Below the pieces are notes generated by a model. That model had not been told where the DNA came from. It saw nothing but the letters and a program-made list of their open reading frames with translations, and did not search any database. This document shows, piece by piece, positions 13,260-21,184 of a DNA stretch of 32,788 nucleotides. The translations under genes were made by a program, and so were the position numbers. Numbering within the stretch: position 1 is the first letter of the stretch; each line of letters begins with the position of its first letter. The stretch is taken from contig NZ_BCQQ01000081.1 in assembly GCF_001552155.1 (NCBI RefSeq), forward strand, positions 1 through 32,788. The letters run 5' to 3'. This DNA is from Actinomadura formosensis NBRC 14204. GTDB taxonomy: Bacteria > Actinomycetota > Actinomycetes > Streptosporangiales > Streptosporangiaceae.

Positions 13260-14330
13260 TCAGGGGGCGGGTGGGAGTTCGCTGCCGGCTTCGGCGGCCT
13301 TGGCCAGGCGTTCGCGGAGGGTGCGCAGGAGTTCGTCGCCCTGTTCGGTGAGGCGTTCGATCGCGGGGAGCGCAAGGTCGTCGCGGACGGTGTCGGCGAG
13401 CAGTTCGTCGTACTCGTGGGCCTTCTCGGCGATGGCCTCCAGGTGGCGCTGGGCGTGCAGGACCTCGTCGGCCGACTTGGCGCGTTCGGCGTAGCGTTCG
13501 AGCGCCTCGACGCGGCGGGTCACCGCGTCGACCGAGATGTCGAGCTTGTCGCGCAGCGGGCGGAGCGCCGCCTCCACTTCGGGGATTGCCGCGGTCCCCG
13601 ACATCGTGGCGTGGTCGGCGCGCAGCTTCGACTGCTTCGCGAGCACCTGCGCGATCTCCCACTCCTGGCGGGGCAGGGTCACCGCGTTGTCCACCGCGTC
13701 CAGCAGGCCCTCGCGGTTGACGTCGGAGTCGCGGACGGTGTCGATCGCGCTCTGCACGCGGGCCAGCATCGCGCGGCCCTCGTCGTCGAAGTCCTCGGGG
13801 GTCAGGTAGCGGTCGCGGCGCCGTTCCAACTCGCGGGCGCGGCGCAGGTCGAGGGAGACCGACGGGGTGCCGAGCGCGACCAGCACCGCGAGCATGCCGA
13901 GGCCGACCAGCCACAGCGAGCCGAGCAGCGGTGAGCCGACCAGGCCGAGGGCGAGCACCGACAGCGGCGCCAGCCACAGCAGCGGCCGGCGGCGCTCCAC
14001 GATCGTGTCGAGTTCCGCGCGGAGCGTCGGGTCGGCGACGGGGCGCGGCTCGGCGGGGGAGCCGTCCTCGGGCGCGCGCGGGGGCGCTGTGCGCCGCCAG
14101 GACGTCGGGACGTGGGTCTCGAACGCGAAGTCGGTGCACGCGATCTCGATCTCGGTCGGGCCGGAGGGCAGCGGCCACGAGCCGACGGGGTCGCCTCCGC
14201 CGGGGCCGGTGAACCGCACCCACCAGCCGCCCTTGCCGTCTTCGCATCTGTAGCGGCCCGGGGCGATGTCGATGCCGACGAAGAACGTCCCGATTCCCGG
14301 TATGGAATCACTCCACGCGCCACTGGTCAC
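13260..14330 (-). CDS. Membrane-anchored coiled-coil protein, unknown function
   Basis: 356 aa. The N-terminal domain (about 1-80) is beta-rich, with VGIDIAPGRYRCEDGKGGWW; this 'IAPGxYR' module recurs in actinobacterial surface or membrane proteins of unknown function. A Pro/Ala-rich linker leads to a hydrophobic hairpin (about 114-158, two helices). A long charged helical region (about 165-340) follows, probably coiled coil. No enzymatic motif is seen. The start is GTG 14330 with GGGAGGT 6 nt upstream, preferred over a longer reading frame from 14429 that has no conserved sequence. Convergent with the type VII secretion-like trio. Confidence 0.8.
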   Translation of the reverse strand: MTSGAWSDSIPGIGTFFVGIDIAPGRYRCEDGKGGWWVRFTGPGGGDPVGSWPLPSGPTEIEIACTDFAFETHVPTSWRRTAPPRAPEDGSPAEPRPVADPTLRAELDTIVERRRPLLWLAPLSVLALGLVGSPLLGSLWLVGLGMLAVLVALGTPSVSLDLRRARELERRRDRYLTPEDFDDEGRAMLARVQSAIDTVRDSDVNREGLLDAVDNAVTLPRQEWEIAQVLAKQSKLRADHATMSGTAAIPEVEAALRPLRDKLDISVDAVTRRVEALERYAERAKSADEVLHAQRHLEAIAEKAHEYDELLADTVRDDLALPAIERLTEQGDELLRTLRERLAKAAEAGSELPPAP

Positions 14331-14431
14331 CGGAGACCTCCCGTACCTGAACGACGTCCGGGGGACGGTAAGAGGTGCATTACCCACACTCCGACCCCGG
14401 AAAGCCGGATCGGGTTTGGAATACTCCACGG

Positions 14432-15100
14432 GTGCGACCCGACTACGACCCCCTCGATGATCCGCCTTGGGCGATGCAACTGGTGGTACACGCCGAGAAG
14501 GCCGATCCGCCCGGCCATGACGCGGTCTGCGAGGCGGCGGCGACGGCGGTCGTCCGGCTGCTCACCGATCCCCGCGCGACCGAGGGCGAATGGCGGGAGG
14601 CCGTCGGCGAGTGGGAGTCGCGCCGTATCCGGAAGGTGACGCGGCGGGCACGCGGGGTGCGGTGGCCGGAGGCGGAGGCACTGCCCGGTGTCACCGTCGA
14701 GCACGCGGGCGCGCAGGTCCGGGCCTTCCCGCCCGGGCCGGTGGCGGACGTCCCGCCGCAGTTGGCCAGGCTCCAGGTCGCGGGTCTGGATCTGGCCGAG
14801 GAAGCGGAGCCCGGGCCGCCGCCCGAACCCCCGTACGCGGTGATCGCCCTCAACCCGGACGTGACGATCACGACCGGCAAGGCCGCCGCGCAGTGCGGGC
14901 ACGCCGCGCAGCTGCTTCTCCGCCAGGGGCGCCGCAAGGACGTGGCGGCGTGGGCCGAGGCCGGTGCCCGCGTGCACCTCGCCCGCGACGTCCCGTGGAT
15001 CCGGTGCGTGAAGAAGGCGGCGGTCGCCGTCCGGGACGGCGGGTTCACCGAGGTTCCGCCCGGCACGATGACCGCCATCGCGTGGATCGTCCGTAAGTAG
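14432..15100 (+). CDS. Peptidyl-tRNA hydrolase 2 (Pth2) family protein with degenerate N-terminal repeat
   Basis: 222 aa, cytosolic. The C-terminal half (about 133-222) is a clear Pth2 domain that would release peptides from peptidyl-tRNA. It has YAVIALNPDVTITTGKAAAQCGHAA with the GKxAAQCxHA signature, and DGGFTEVPPGTMTAIAW matching the 'DxGxTxIxPGTxTxxA' end. The first half (about 12-120) follows the same order of elements, with MQLVVHAEKADPPGHDAVCEAA, a later RRIRKVTRRARG and VEHAGAQVRAFPPGP, but lacks the GKxAAQC motif. It looks like a decayed second copy of the domain. GTG 14432 follows AATACT by 6 nt, suggesting a leaderless start; an upstream GTG at 14375 is possible. Confidence 0.82.
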   Translation: MRPDYDPLDDPPWAMQLVVHAEKADPPGHDAVCEAAATAVVRLLTDPRATEGEWREAVGEWESRRIRKVTRRARGVRWPEAEALPGVTVEHAGAQVRAFPPGPVADVPPQLARLQVAGLDLAEEAEPGPPPEPPYAVIALNPDVTITTGKAAAQCGHAAQLLLRQGRRKDVAAWAEAGARVHLARDVPWIRCVKKAAVAVRDGGFTEVPPGTMTAIAWIVRK

Positions 15101-15103
15101 GAC

Positions 15104-15132
15104 GTGGCGCGCCGGGGTCGCCGGCGCGCCAC
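15104..15132. terminator. Bidirectional terminator hairpin
   Basis: GTGGCGCGCCGG (15104-15115), loop GGTCG, CCGGCGCGCCAC (15121-15132): a perfect 12-bp stem in the 41-bp gap between the convergent Pth2 and carboxypeptidase genes. Confidence 0.8.
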
Positions 15133-15141
15133 GGTGAGCGG

Positions 15142-17655
15142 TCAGGGCAGGGTGACGGCGACCGGTTCGATGCCGGCCGCGCGGATGAGGGACGGCAGGC
15201 GTCCGGCGAACGGGTGGTGGTCCACCGGCAGGCCCCGCGGGTTGTCGATCACGTAGTGGACGACCCCGCCGGAACGGGTCTCGGCCCACCGCGCACCGGC
15301 CGACCGCAGGACGGACGCGGCCTTCGCGGCGTCCGCCGCCTTCACCGACACGCGGATCGGCGACTCATGCGACGGCAGTTCCGCCGCCGCCCGCACGGCC
15401 TTCGCCGTCCCCTGCGGTGCCGGGGCCTTGGCCGGGTCGGGCCCGAGGATCGCGTTGTAGAGCAGCTTGGCCGTGCCGTCGCTGAACGCGCGGAAGTTCG
15501 GTTCCGCCGCGAACAGCACGGAACGTCCCGCGCCGACGGGCTGGTCCACGACCGCCGCGGTGCCGCCCAGCTCGGATGAGCCCCGCTCGAACCCGGAGAC
15601 GAACCAGTCGGGCGAGTCCGCCCGCGGATACGACACCACGACGCCGGTCGACGCCCGCATGACCAGGTCGTAGGACGTGAAGTTCCAGGCCGTCGCGCCG
15701 ACGCCCCGCGCCAGCGGGCTCGACCGGTCCACCTTCACGCGGAACATCGTGCCGGGAATGTCGGACGTCGGCTCCGCCAGCACCGCGGTCGTGAGCCCCA
15801 GCCGGGCGGCGAGTTGCGTGCCGCCCTGCCAGCCGATGTACCGGCCGCCGTCCCGCGTCCAGCGCTGGAGCGCGGCGCGCCCGGCATCGCCGAGCGCGGT
15901 GTAGGCGGACGAGGCGGGACCGTCCGGGGTGACCAGGACCTCGATGCCGTCGAGCCCGCCCGCCGCGACGTCCGCCGGGGTGAGCGGCGTGAACGGCAGC
16001 TTCCACTCGCGGTCGAGGCGGTGCCGCAGCCACCCGGCCGACTCGCGCGCCGACGAGGAGGTCTTCGACAGTTGCAGGACGCCGAGCTTCGGCGCCCTGC
16101 CCTCATGCCCCGGACGCGGCGCGGGCAGCGTCCGCACCGGAACCGCCCGCGGGCGCAGGACGGCGCCCGACGACCCGCCCGGAACGTTCCCCAGCAGGGG
16201 CAGGCTCCAAGCCGTCACGTCGTAGAAGTACGGGAACGGCGTGTAGGAGTCCTCGCCCAGCATGGCCTGGATCCAGTGCTTCTGCCCCTGCGCCATCGTG
16301 ATCCAGTACGTGCCCGCGGGAAGCGTCGTCTTCGCCTCGGCCCGCCCGTACGCCTTGAAGTCCGGGACGGTCAGCGGCCGGACGAGCCTCTCGACGCGCA
16401 CGCCCATGCGCTGCAGGCGCCGCACGATGAGGCGGACCTCCGCGCGCTTGGCCGGGTCGTCGTCCCGCAGGAAGTAGCCGCGCACCTTCCGGTCCGGCAC
16501 CTGCCGGTCGATCTGGTTCGGCGGGTTGTAGATCTGGTTGGGCTCCAGCTCGCCCGTCTTGCCCTGCGCGTAGGCGTCCACCGTCATCCGGCGCCAGTCG
16601 GTGAGGACGCGGTGCCGGCTGCGTGCCGCCGCCGACAGCGACACCCACTGGGTGAGGTACTGCTCCTTCACCCGCTCCGGGTACGGGCTCTCGTCGCCCT
16701 TCTCGTACGTCATCCCGGCGGCGAGGAACCCGCTGGTCGGCACCGAGTCCCCATACCCCTGGTAGAAGAGGTCGTAGACGTCGCGGTTGAAGAAGTCGAT
16801 GCCCTGCCGCGTGAACTCGGCCGCCATCGCCGCGCCGTACAGGTCGTTGATCCAGCCGATGGCCTGCTCGGGCGTCTCGTGGTAGATCGGGTCGGCGTTC
16901 GGCGGGAAGAAGTACGACGTCCCGCCCATCTCGTGCGCGTCGATATAGAGCGCCGGCGGGTAGGTGTTGAGCATCGCCAGCTTGCCGTCGGTCTCCGGCT
17001 GGGTGCGCGCGAACCAGTCGCGGTTCATGTCGAAGCCGTAGGCGTTCTGGCGCGTGTTCAGCTCGCGGCCGTCCGGGTTCTGGGTCGGCAGGACGACGAC
17101 GAGCGCGTTGTCGAGGATCGCCGTGGCGGCGCAGTCGGTGCGGTCACCGAGGTCGCGGAGCACCTTGAGCGCCGCGTCCGTGCCGCTCGGCTCGTCGCCG
17201 TGGACGTTGCCGCTGATCCACAGGATCGGGACGCCGTGCTCGGTGATCCGCCGCGCGAGCGCCTCCGGCGTGCGCGGGTCGCGCAGCAGGCCGGCATCGG
17301 ACCGGACCTTGGCGAGTCCCGCCTTGGACATCAGTGCGGGACGTCCGGCGATCGCGTACTTGAGCGGACGTCCCTGCGCGGTCGTGGCCAGTGTCCCGGA
17401 CACGACGCGCTCGCTCTCGGCGGCGACCGTCTCCAGGTAGGCGTCGGATTGGGCGGCGCTGACCGGCCGCTCACCGAGGTCGAAGCCGAGGACCTGCTTG
17501 GGGGAGGGAACCTTGCCCCGGTACACCGGGGCCGTCTGTACCGGGTCGCAGCCGGCCGGGGCGGCGGGCCGCGCCGCGGCGGGCGCCGCGAGCGACGCGG
17601 GCACCGCGAGCGATGCCGCCAGGACCACCGGCCATGCCAGTCTTCGGGCTCTCAT
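15142..17655 (-). CDS. Secreted M14 family zinc carboxypeptidase
   Basis: 837 aa. An N-terminal signal peptide (MRARR, a hydrophobic core, then AAPAAARP, about 1-30) directs export. The M14 peptidase domain has zinc ligands His152 and Glu155 in GNVHGDEPSGTD and His241 in YIDAHEMGGTSYFF, substrate-binding NRDW at 211-214, and the catalytic base Glu318 in GMTYEKGDES. A long C-terminal half (about 430-837) without catalytic motifs includes a flavodoxin/glutamine-amidotransferase-like segment around VLVTPDGPASSAY, as in other large actinobacterial M14 enzymes. Likely role: trimming C-terminal residues from extracellular peptides. ATG 17655 is preferred over TTG 17664; ribosome-binding sites are weak at both. 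Confidence 0.92.
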   Translation of the reverse strand: MRARRLAWPVVLAASLAVPASLAAPAAARPAAPAGCDPVQTAPVYRGKVPSPKQVLGFDLGERPVSAAQSDAYLETVAAESERVVSGTLATTAQGRPLKYAIAGRPALMSKAGLAKVRSDAGLLRDPRTPEALARRITEHGVPILWISGNVHGDEPSGTDAALKVLRDLGDRTDCAATAILDNALVVVLPTQNPDGRELNTRQNAYGFDMNRDWFARTQPETDGKLAMLNTYPPALYIDAHEMGGTSYFFPPNADPIYHETPEQAIGWINDLYGAAMAAEFTRQGIDFFNRDVYDLFYQGYGDSVPTSGFLAAGMTYEKGDESPYPERVKEQYLTQWVSLSAAARSRHRVLTDWRRMTVDAYAQGKTGELEPNQIYNPPNQIDRQVPDRKVRGYFLRDDDPAKRAEVRLIVRRLQRMGVRVERLVRPLTVPDFKAYGRAEAKTTLPAGTYWITMAQGQKHWIQAMLGEDSYTPFPYFYDVTAWSLPLLGNVPGGSSGAVLRPRAVPVRTLPAPRPGHEGRAPKLGVLQLSKTSSSARESAGWLRHRLDREWKLPFTPLTPADVAAGGLDGIEVLVTPDGPASSAYTALGDAGRAALQRWTRDGGRYIGWQGGTQLAARLGLTTAVLAEPTSDIPGTMFRVKVDRSSPLARGVGATAWNFTSYDLVMRASTGVVVSYPRADSPDWFVSGFERGSSELGGTAAVVDQPVGAGRSVLFAAEPNFRAFSDGTAKLLYNAILGPDPAKAPAPQGTAKAVRAAAELPSHESPIRVSVKAADAAKAASVLRSAGARWAETRSGGVVHYVIDNPRGLPVDHHPFAGRLPSLIRAAGIEPVAVTLP

Positions 17656-17709
17656 GGGCCACAACGTGACACCGGGCGAGGGTCACACCAAGGGCAACAT
17701 CTGCCAAGA

Positions 17710-18312
17710 TCAGTCGCGCCTTTCGGGGCGCGGGCGCGGCCCGGTCAGCGCGGCGGCCCGGTTGATGGCCTGGAGGGCGAACTCCTGTGTGCGGGTGAGC
17801 CCCCGCGGCCCGATGGGGGACGAGCCCGGCGCGGCCTCCCGCGGCGCGGCGGCGAGCTGGGCCTTCGCGCTCAGCCCGTAGGACAGGAACAGCAGCACGA
17901 CGAACGCCGCCAGGTACAGCAGGTGCTCGGCCAGGCCGCCCCACCGGCCCTTGAACACGTCCAGGACGGCGAACATCGCGAACCCGGCCATCCATCCCGC
18001 CAGCGGGGGCACGAACATCATGTCGCGGCGGAGCAGCACCCCCGCCACCGTGCCGAGGACGAGCAGCGCCTCGATCGCCTTGACGAAGATCAGGACACCG
18101 GCCGCCGGGCCGGACCCGAAGTAGCCCTCGATCTCCTCCACGCGGTCGCCCCACAGCAGCACCCCGCTGACGAGGCTCGTCACGCCGTAGGCGACGAGGA
18201 ACACCCCGACCGCGTAATGGAACCGGTGCCACGTCCGCGCGCCCCGTGCGGCGCCGCCCGGCGGTGCGGCGGCCGGGCCGGCTCCAGGCTGGGCACCCGC
18301 GCCCACCGTCAT
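17710..18312 (-). CDS. Four-helix membrane protein, unknown function
   Basis: 200 aa, not recognised. A Gly/Ala/Pro-rich cytosolic N-terminus (1-30) precedes four predicted membrane helices: about 33-54 (VGVFLVAYGVTSLVSGVLL), 71-94, 101-122 and 128-147. A Pro/Arg-rich C-terminal tail follows, with no catalytic motif. The topology would place both tails in the cytosol. The start is ATG 18312 with GGGGGGCGAAG upstream; the longer reading frame to 18858 runs antisense through the divergent gene and is rejected. The carboxypeptidase gene starts 54 bp downstream on the same strand, so they may be cotranscribed. Confidence 0.8.
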   Translation of the reverse strand: MTVGAGAQPGAGPAAAPPGGAARGARTWHRFHYAVGVFLVAYGVTSLVSGVLLWGDRVEEIEGYFGSGPAAGVLIFVKAIEALLVLGTVAGVLLRRDMMFVPPLAGWMAGFAMFAVLDVFKGRWGGLAEHLLYLAAFVVLLFLSYGLSAKAQLAAAPREAAPGSSPIGPRGLTRTQEFALQAINRAAALTGPRPRPERRD

Positions 18313-18510
18313 CTTCGCCCCCCATGTTCCGGTTCCTGTGCTACGCGCAAGATATCCCGGATAGGGTCCCCGGGACCTCCAAAACGCGGGCCGCGCACGC
18401 CTTCGGTGCCGCCTCACACCCCGCTGACCAGCCGATGTGCTTGCGCCGGGGCCGGTGAAGCGGGAGGCTGAGCACACGTCGGGCCGTGCGGAGTCCGTGA
18501 GGAAGCAAGG

Positions 18511-18807
18511 ATGACGCCTGACGATACGGGAACGGCCGCGCTGTCGAAGACGCGGATCGAATATCTGGAAGAGCTCGGCGGTGAGCTGGTCAAGCGCGGC
18601 CTCCGGGTGCGTCTTCTCCTGCCCCGCGGCCAGTCGCCGAGCCTGCACGTGGTGAACCCGGACGTCTCCGCCCTCACCGAGAACATCCTGGTGGAGCAGG
18701 GCGCCGGCGGCTGGTGGTACTGGTGGTCGTGGGCCGAGCGCATCGCCGCAGCCGACGACGTCACCGCCGCCGCCGACCGCGTGGCCCGCGTTCTCGCCGC
18801 CCGCTGA
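18511..18807 (+). CDS. Conserved small aromatic-rich protein, unknown function
   Basis: 98 aa, no signal peptide or membrane segment. An N-terminal amphipathic helix (about 10-31, SKTRIEYLEELGGELVKRG) is followed by short strands (LRVRLLLPRG, PSLHVVNP). A striking aromatic cluster, GGWWYWWSWAERIAAA (about 66-81), precedes a C-terminal alanine-rich helix. The mixed pattern with conserved-looking motifs and a full-length GC-biased frame argues for a real gene; I recall similar short actinomycete proteins but no function. Start is ATG 18511, with GTGAGGAAGCAAGG upstream. Confidence 0.75.
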   Translation: MTPDDTGTAALSKTRIEYLEELGGELVKRGLRVRLLLPRGQSPSLHVVNPDVSALTENILVEQGAGGWWYWWSWAERIAAADDVTAAADRVARVLAAR

Positions 18808-18902
18808 GGGCGCCCGCCGCCGGGGCGGTCCTCCCGCACCGTCCCGGCGCTCTCGCACGCCCGTCCGCTGCGCCGCCCACGGGACCGGCGGTTGGCCGGG
18901 TG

Positions 18903-18923
18903 AATGTTGAGGCGCTAAACATT
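18903..18923. promoter_or_regulatory. ROK operator candidate A
   Basis: AATGTT, 9 bp (GAGGCGCTA), AACATT: perfect 6-bp arms. The best of three sites sharing GTT-N9-AAC. Its centre is 124 bp upstream of the centre of site B. Confidence 0.6.
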
Positions 18924-19026
18924 TCGCCGACCTTGGCTGCCGCAGGAACGCGTGGACGGTGGACGCCGCTCGCCGGCACCGGGCCCGTCATGTCGCGTTC
19001 CACCCTCGTTGATCTCGTGTTATGTG

Positions 19027-19047
19027 ATTGTTACCGCGCACAACAAA
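19027..19047. promoter_or_regulatory. ROK operator candidate B
   Basis: ATTGTT, 9 bp (ACCGCGCAC), AACAAA: TTGTT/AACAA arms are perfect over 5 bp. Same 9-bp spacing and a GC-rich centre like sites A and C. Confidence 0.58.
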
Positions 19048-19088
19048 TCAGCGAGCCGGCGGGTCTGGCGTTCCGGGCGGGCGCGACA

Positions 19089-19109
19089 TAAGTTGCGGGG
19101 CACAACATT
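19089..19109. promoter_or_regulatory. ROK operator candidate C
   Basis: TAAGTT, 9 bp (GCGGGGCAC), AACATT. The right arm equals that of site A. It is centred 62 bp downstream of site B and about 97 bp before the binding-protein start, likely at or near the promoter. Confidence 0.58.
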
Positions 19110-19195
19110 CACGCCGGTGAACGTGTGACCTGGCTCATCGGCATGGCTTACCCCCCGGCCGCGGCACGCGGCCACCCCCAGAAAGGACCCGGGCA

Positions 19196-20269
19196 ATGCG
19201 CAAGGGGATCCTCAGCCTGACGGCCCTCACGACAGCCGCGGCGCTCAGCCTCACCGCGTGCGGGGGCGACGACAAGGGCGGCTCCAGCGGATCGGCCAAG
19301 GGCAAGGTCGGTGTGATCCTGCCTGACACGACCTCGTCCGTCCGCTACGAAAGCTTCGACCGGCCGTACCTGGAGCAGGCGTTCAAGGCCGCCGGCGTCG
19401 ACTACGACATCCAGAACGCCGAGGGCTCGACCCAGCGCTTCCAGACGATCGCCGACCAGATGCTCACCAGCGGCGTCACGGTCCTGATCGTGGACGGCCT
19501 CGACTCCAACTCCGCGGCGGCCGTCCAGCGCAAGGCGCAGGCGCAGGGCGTCAAGACCATCGACTACGACCGCCTCACCCTCGGCGGCGTCGCCGACTAC
19601 TACGTATCGTTCGACAACGTGAAGGTCGGCGAAGAACTCGGCAAGGGCCTGCAGAAGTGCCTCGGCGACAAGGCCGCCAACATCGCCTACCTGAACGGCG
19701 CCCCCACCGACAACAACGCGACCCTCTTCGCCAAGGGCGCGCACAACGTCCTCGACCCGGTCTCGAAGTACAAGAAGGTCGCCGAGCAGCCCGTTCCGGA
19801 CTGGAAGGCCGAGAAGGCCGCCACGCTCTTCGAGCAGATGTGGACCGAGCAGCACGGCGAGATCGACGGTGTGCTCGCCGCGAACGACGGCCTCGGCGGC
19901 GCGGTCGTCTCGATCCTCAAGAAGAACAAGGAGGCCGGCAAGGTCGCCGTCACCGGCCAGGACGCCACCCTGGAGGGCCTGCAGAACATCCTGGACGGCA
20001 ACCAGTGCATGACGGTGTACAAGCCGGTCAAGCAGGAGGCCGACGCCGCCGCCAAGCTCGCCGTCTCACTCATCAAGGGTGAGAAGGCCGAGACCAACGG
20101 CACGACGAACGACCCCGTCGGCAAGCGGGACGTCCCGTCGGTCCTGCTGAACCCGATCGGCGTCTTCAAGGAGAACGTCAAGCAGGTCGCCGACGACGGC
20201 TTCGTCAAGAAGGAAGACCTGTGCAAGGGCGCCTACGCCGCCAAGTGCAAGGACGCGGGCATCCAGTAG
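19196..20269 (+). CDS. XylF-like sugar-binding lipoprotein of an ABC importer
   Basis: 357 aa. The signal peptide ends in lipobox LTAC, with Cys22 to be lipidated, so the protein is anchored outside the membrane and delivers sugar to the permease. The periplasmic-binding-protein fold of the xylose/ribose class is evident: GVILPDTTSSVRYESFD, the strand-loop VLIVDGLDSNS, IDYDRL, YLNGAPTDNNA, LAANDGLGGAVV and VTGQDATLEG. The YDRL and TDNNA elements are typical of XylF, so D-xylose or a similar pentose is the likely ligand (inference). It heads the operon behind three operator-like palindromes; a large hairpin follows the stop. Confidence 0.93.
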   Translation: MRKGILSLTALTTAAALSLTACGGDDKGGSSGSAKGKVGVILPDTTSSVRYESFDRPYLEQAFKAAGVDYDIQNAEGSTQRFQTIADQMLTSGVTVLIVDGLDSNSAAAVQRKAQAQGVKTIDYDRLTLGGVADYYVSFDNVKVGEELGKGLQKCLGDKAANIAYLNGAPTDNNATLFAKGAHNVLDPVSKYKKVAEQPVPDWKAEKAATLFEQMWTEQHGEIDGVLAANDGLGGAVVSILKKNKEAGKVAVTGQDATLEGLQNILDGNQCMTVYKPVKQEADAAAKLAVSLIKGEKAETNGTTNDPVGKRDVPSVLLNPIGVFKENVKQVADDGFVKKEDLCKGAYAAKCKDAGIQ

Positions 20270-20287
20270 CGAGCCCACGCCGACCTC

Positions 20288-20354
20288 GTGGCGGGCCCCG
20301 CACCGCTGAGTGCGCCCCGGGTACCCGGAACCCGGGACGCCAGGGGCCCGCCAC
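20288..20354 (+). other. Nested intercistronic hairpin between binding-protein and ATPase genes
   Basis: The outer stem GTGGCGGGCCCC (20288-20299) pairs perfectly with GGGGCCCGCCAC (20343-20354). An inner stem CCCGGGT/ACCCGGG (20316-20322 with 20330-20336) closes a 7-nt loop. It lies 18 bp after the binding-protein stop. Such hairpins protect upstream mRNA or partially terminate, giving more binding protein than membrane components. Confidence 0.75.
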
Positions 20355-20387
20355 GGGCAGGACACAGATCCTCGCGGAAGGAAGCAC

Positions 20388-21173
20388 GTGGCTGAAAACG
20401 GAGACCCCGTCCTGCGCCTGACCGGGCTCAACAAGAGCTTCGGTGCCGTCCATGTGCTGCACGACGTGGACTTCACCGTGCGGCTGGGCGAAGTCATGGC
20501 CCTCGTGGGCGACAACGGCGCCGGCAAGTCGACCCTCATCAAGTGCATCGCCGGGATCCACCCGATCGACTCGGGACAGATCGAGTTCGCGGGCCGCCCG
20601 GTGACGATCGACGGCCCCCGCACGGCGTCCGACCTGGGCATCGAGGTCGTCTACCAGGACCTCGCCCTCGCCGACAACCTCGACATCGTGCAGAACATGT
20701 TCCTCGGCCGGGAGCGGCGCAAGGGCATCGTGCTGGACGAGTCGTCGATGGAGGAGGCGGCGCGGGAGACGCTCGCGAAGCTGTCGGTCCGGACCGTCAA
20801 GTCCGTCCGCCAGCAGGTGTCGAGCCTGTCCGGCGGGCAGCGGCAGACCGTCGCGATCGCCAAGGCCGCGCTGTGGGAGTCCAAGGTCGTCATCCTGGAC
20901 GAGCCCACCGCCGCACTGGGCGTCGCCCAGACCCGGCAGGTGCTCGACCTCGTCCGGCGTCTCGCCGACACCGGGCACGCGGTCGTGCTGATCTCGCACA
21001 ACATGAACGACGTGTTCGAGGTCGCCGACCGCATCACCGCCCTTTACCTCGGCCGCGTCGCGGCGGACGTCGCCCGCTCCGAGGTCACCCACGGCCAGGT
21101 CGTGGAGCTCATCACCGCCGGCCGTTCCGGTGATCTCGGCCTCGCGCCGACGACCGCCGCCGAGAGCATCTGA
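20388..21173 (+). CDS. Sugar ABC importer ATP-binding protein (single domain), XylG-like
   Basis: 261 aa. Complete ABC ATPase: Walker A GDNGAGKS (41-48), Q-loop Gln90, signature LSGGQ (147-151), Walker B VVILDE (167-172) and H-loop His204. It powers sugar uptake at the cytosolic face of the permease. It has one nucleotide-binding domain, whereas enteric XylG and RbsA have two fused; single-domain XylG-like proteins are known in Streptomyces xylFGH loci. GTG 20388 follows GGAAGGAAG. A second, clearly paralogous ATPase lies downstream of the permease gene, raising the possibility of a heterodimer. The permease starts 11 bp downstream. Confidence 0.93.
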   Translation: MAENGDPVLRLTGLNKSFGAVHVLHDVDFTVRLGEVMALVGDNGAGKSTLIKCIAGIHPIDSGQIEFAGRPVTIDGPRTASDLGIEVVYQDLALADNLDIVQNMFLGRERRKGIVLDESSMEEAARETLAKLSVRTVKSVRQQVSSLSGGQRQTVAIAKAALWESKVVILDEPTAALGVAQTRQVLDLVRRLADTGHAVVLISHNMNDVFEVADRITALYLGRVAADVARSEVTHGQVVELITAGRSGDLGLAPTTAAESI

Positions 21174-21184
21174 AGGGGGAGCAG

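Larger units (their letters stand above)
18808..19195. other. Regulatory interval upstream of the sugar ABC operon
   Basis: 388 bp without a supported gene. AT content rises from about 18900. It holds three similar GTT-N9-AAC palindromes (18903-18923, 19027-19047, 19089-19109). The short ORFs here lack coding character. The last 25 bp contain the AGAAAGGA ribosome-binding site of the binding-protein gene. Confidence 0.75.

Noticed and set aside
17665..17695. GTGAC...GTCAC inverted repeat upstream of the carboxypeptidase as a CRP-type site
   Set aside because: The spacing between TGTGA and TCAC is 13 bp, not 6, so it does not fit CRP; kept only as an unassigned short repeat.
15814..18471. 885-aa plus-strand reading frame opposite the carboxypeptidase gene
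   Set aside because: Arg/Pro/Gly-rich antisense shadow of the M14 gene with no domain; long open antisense frames are expected at this GC content.
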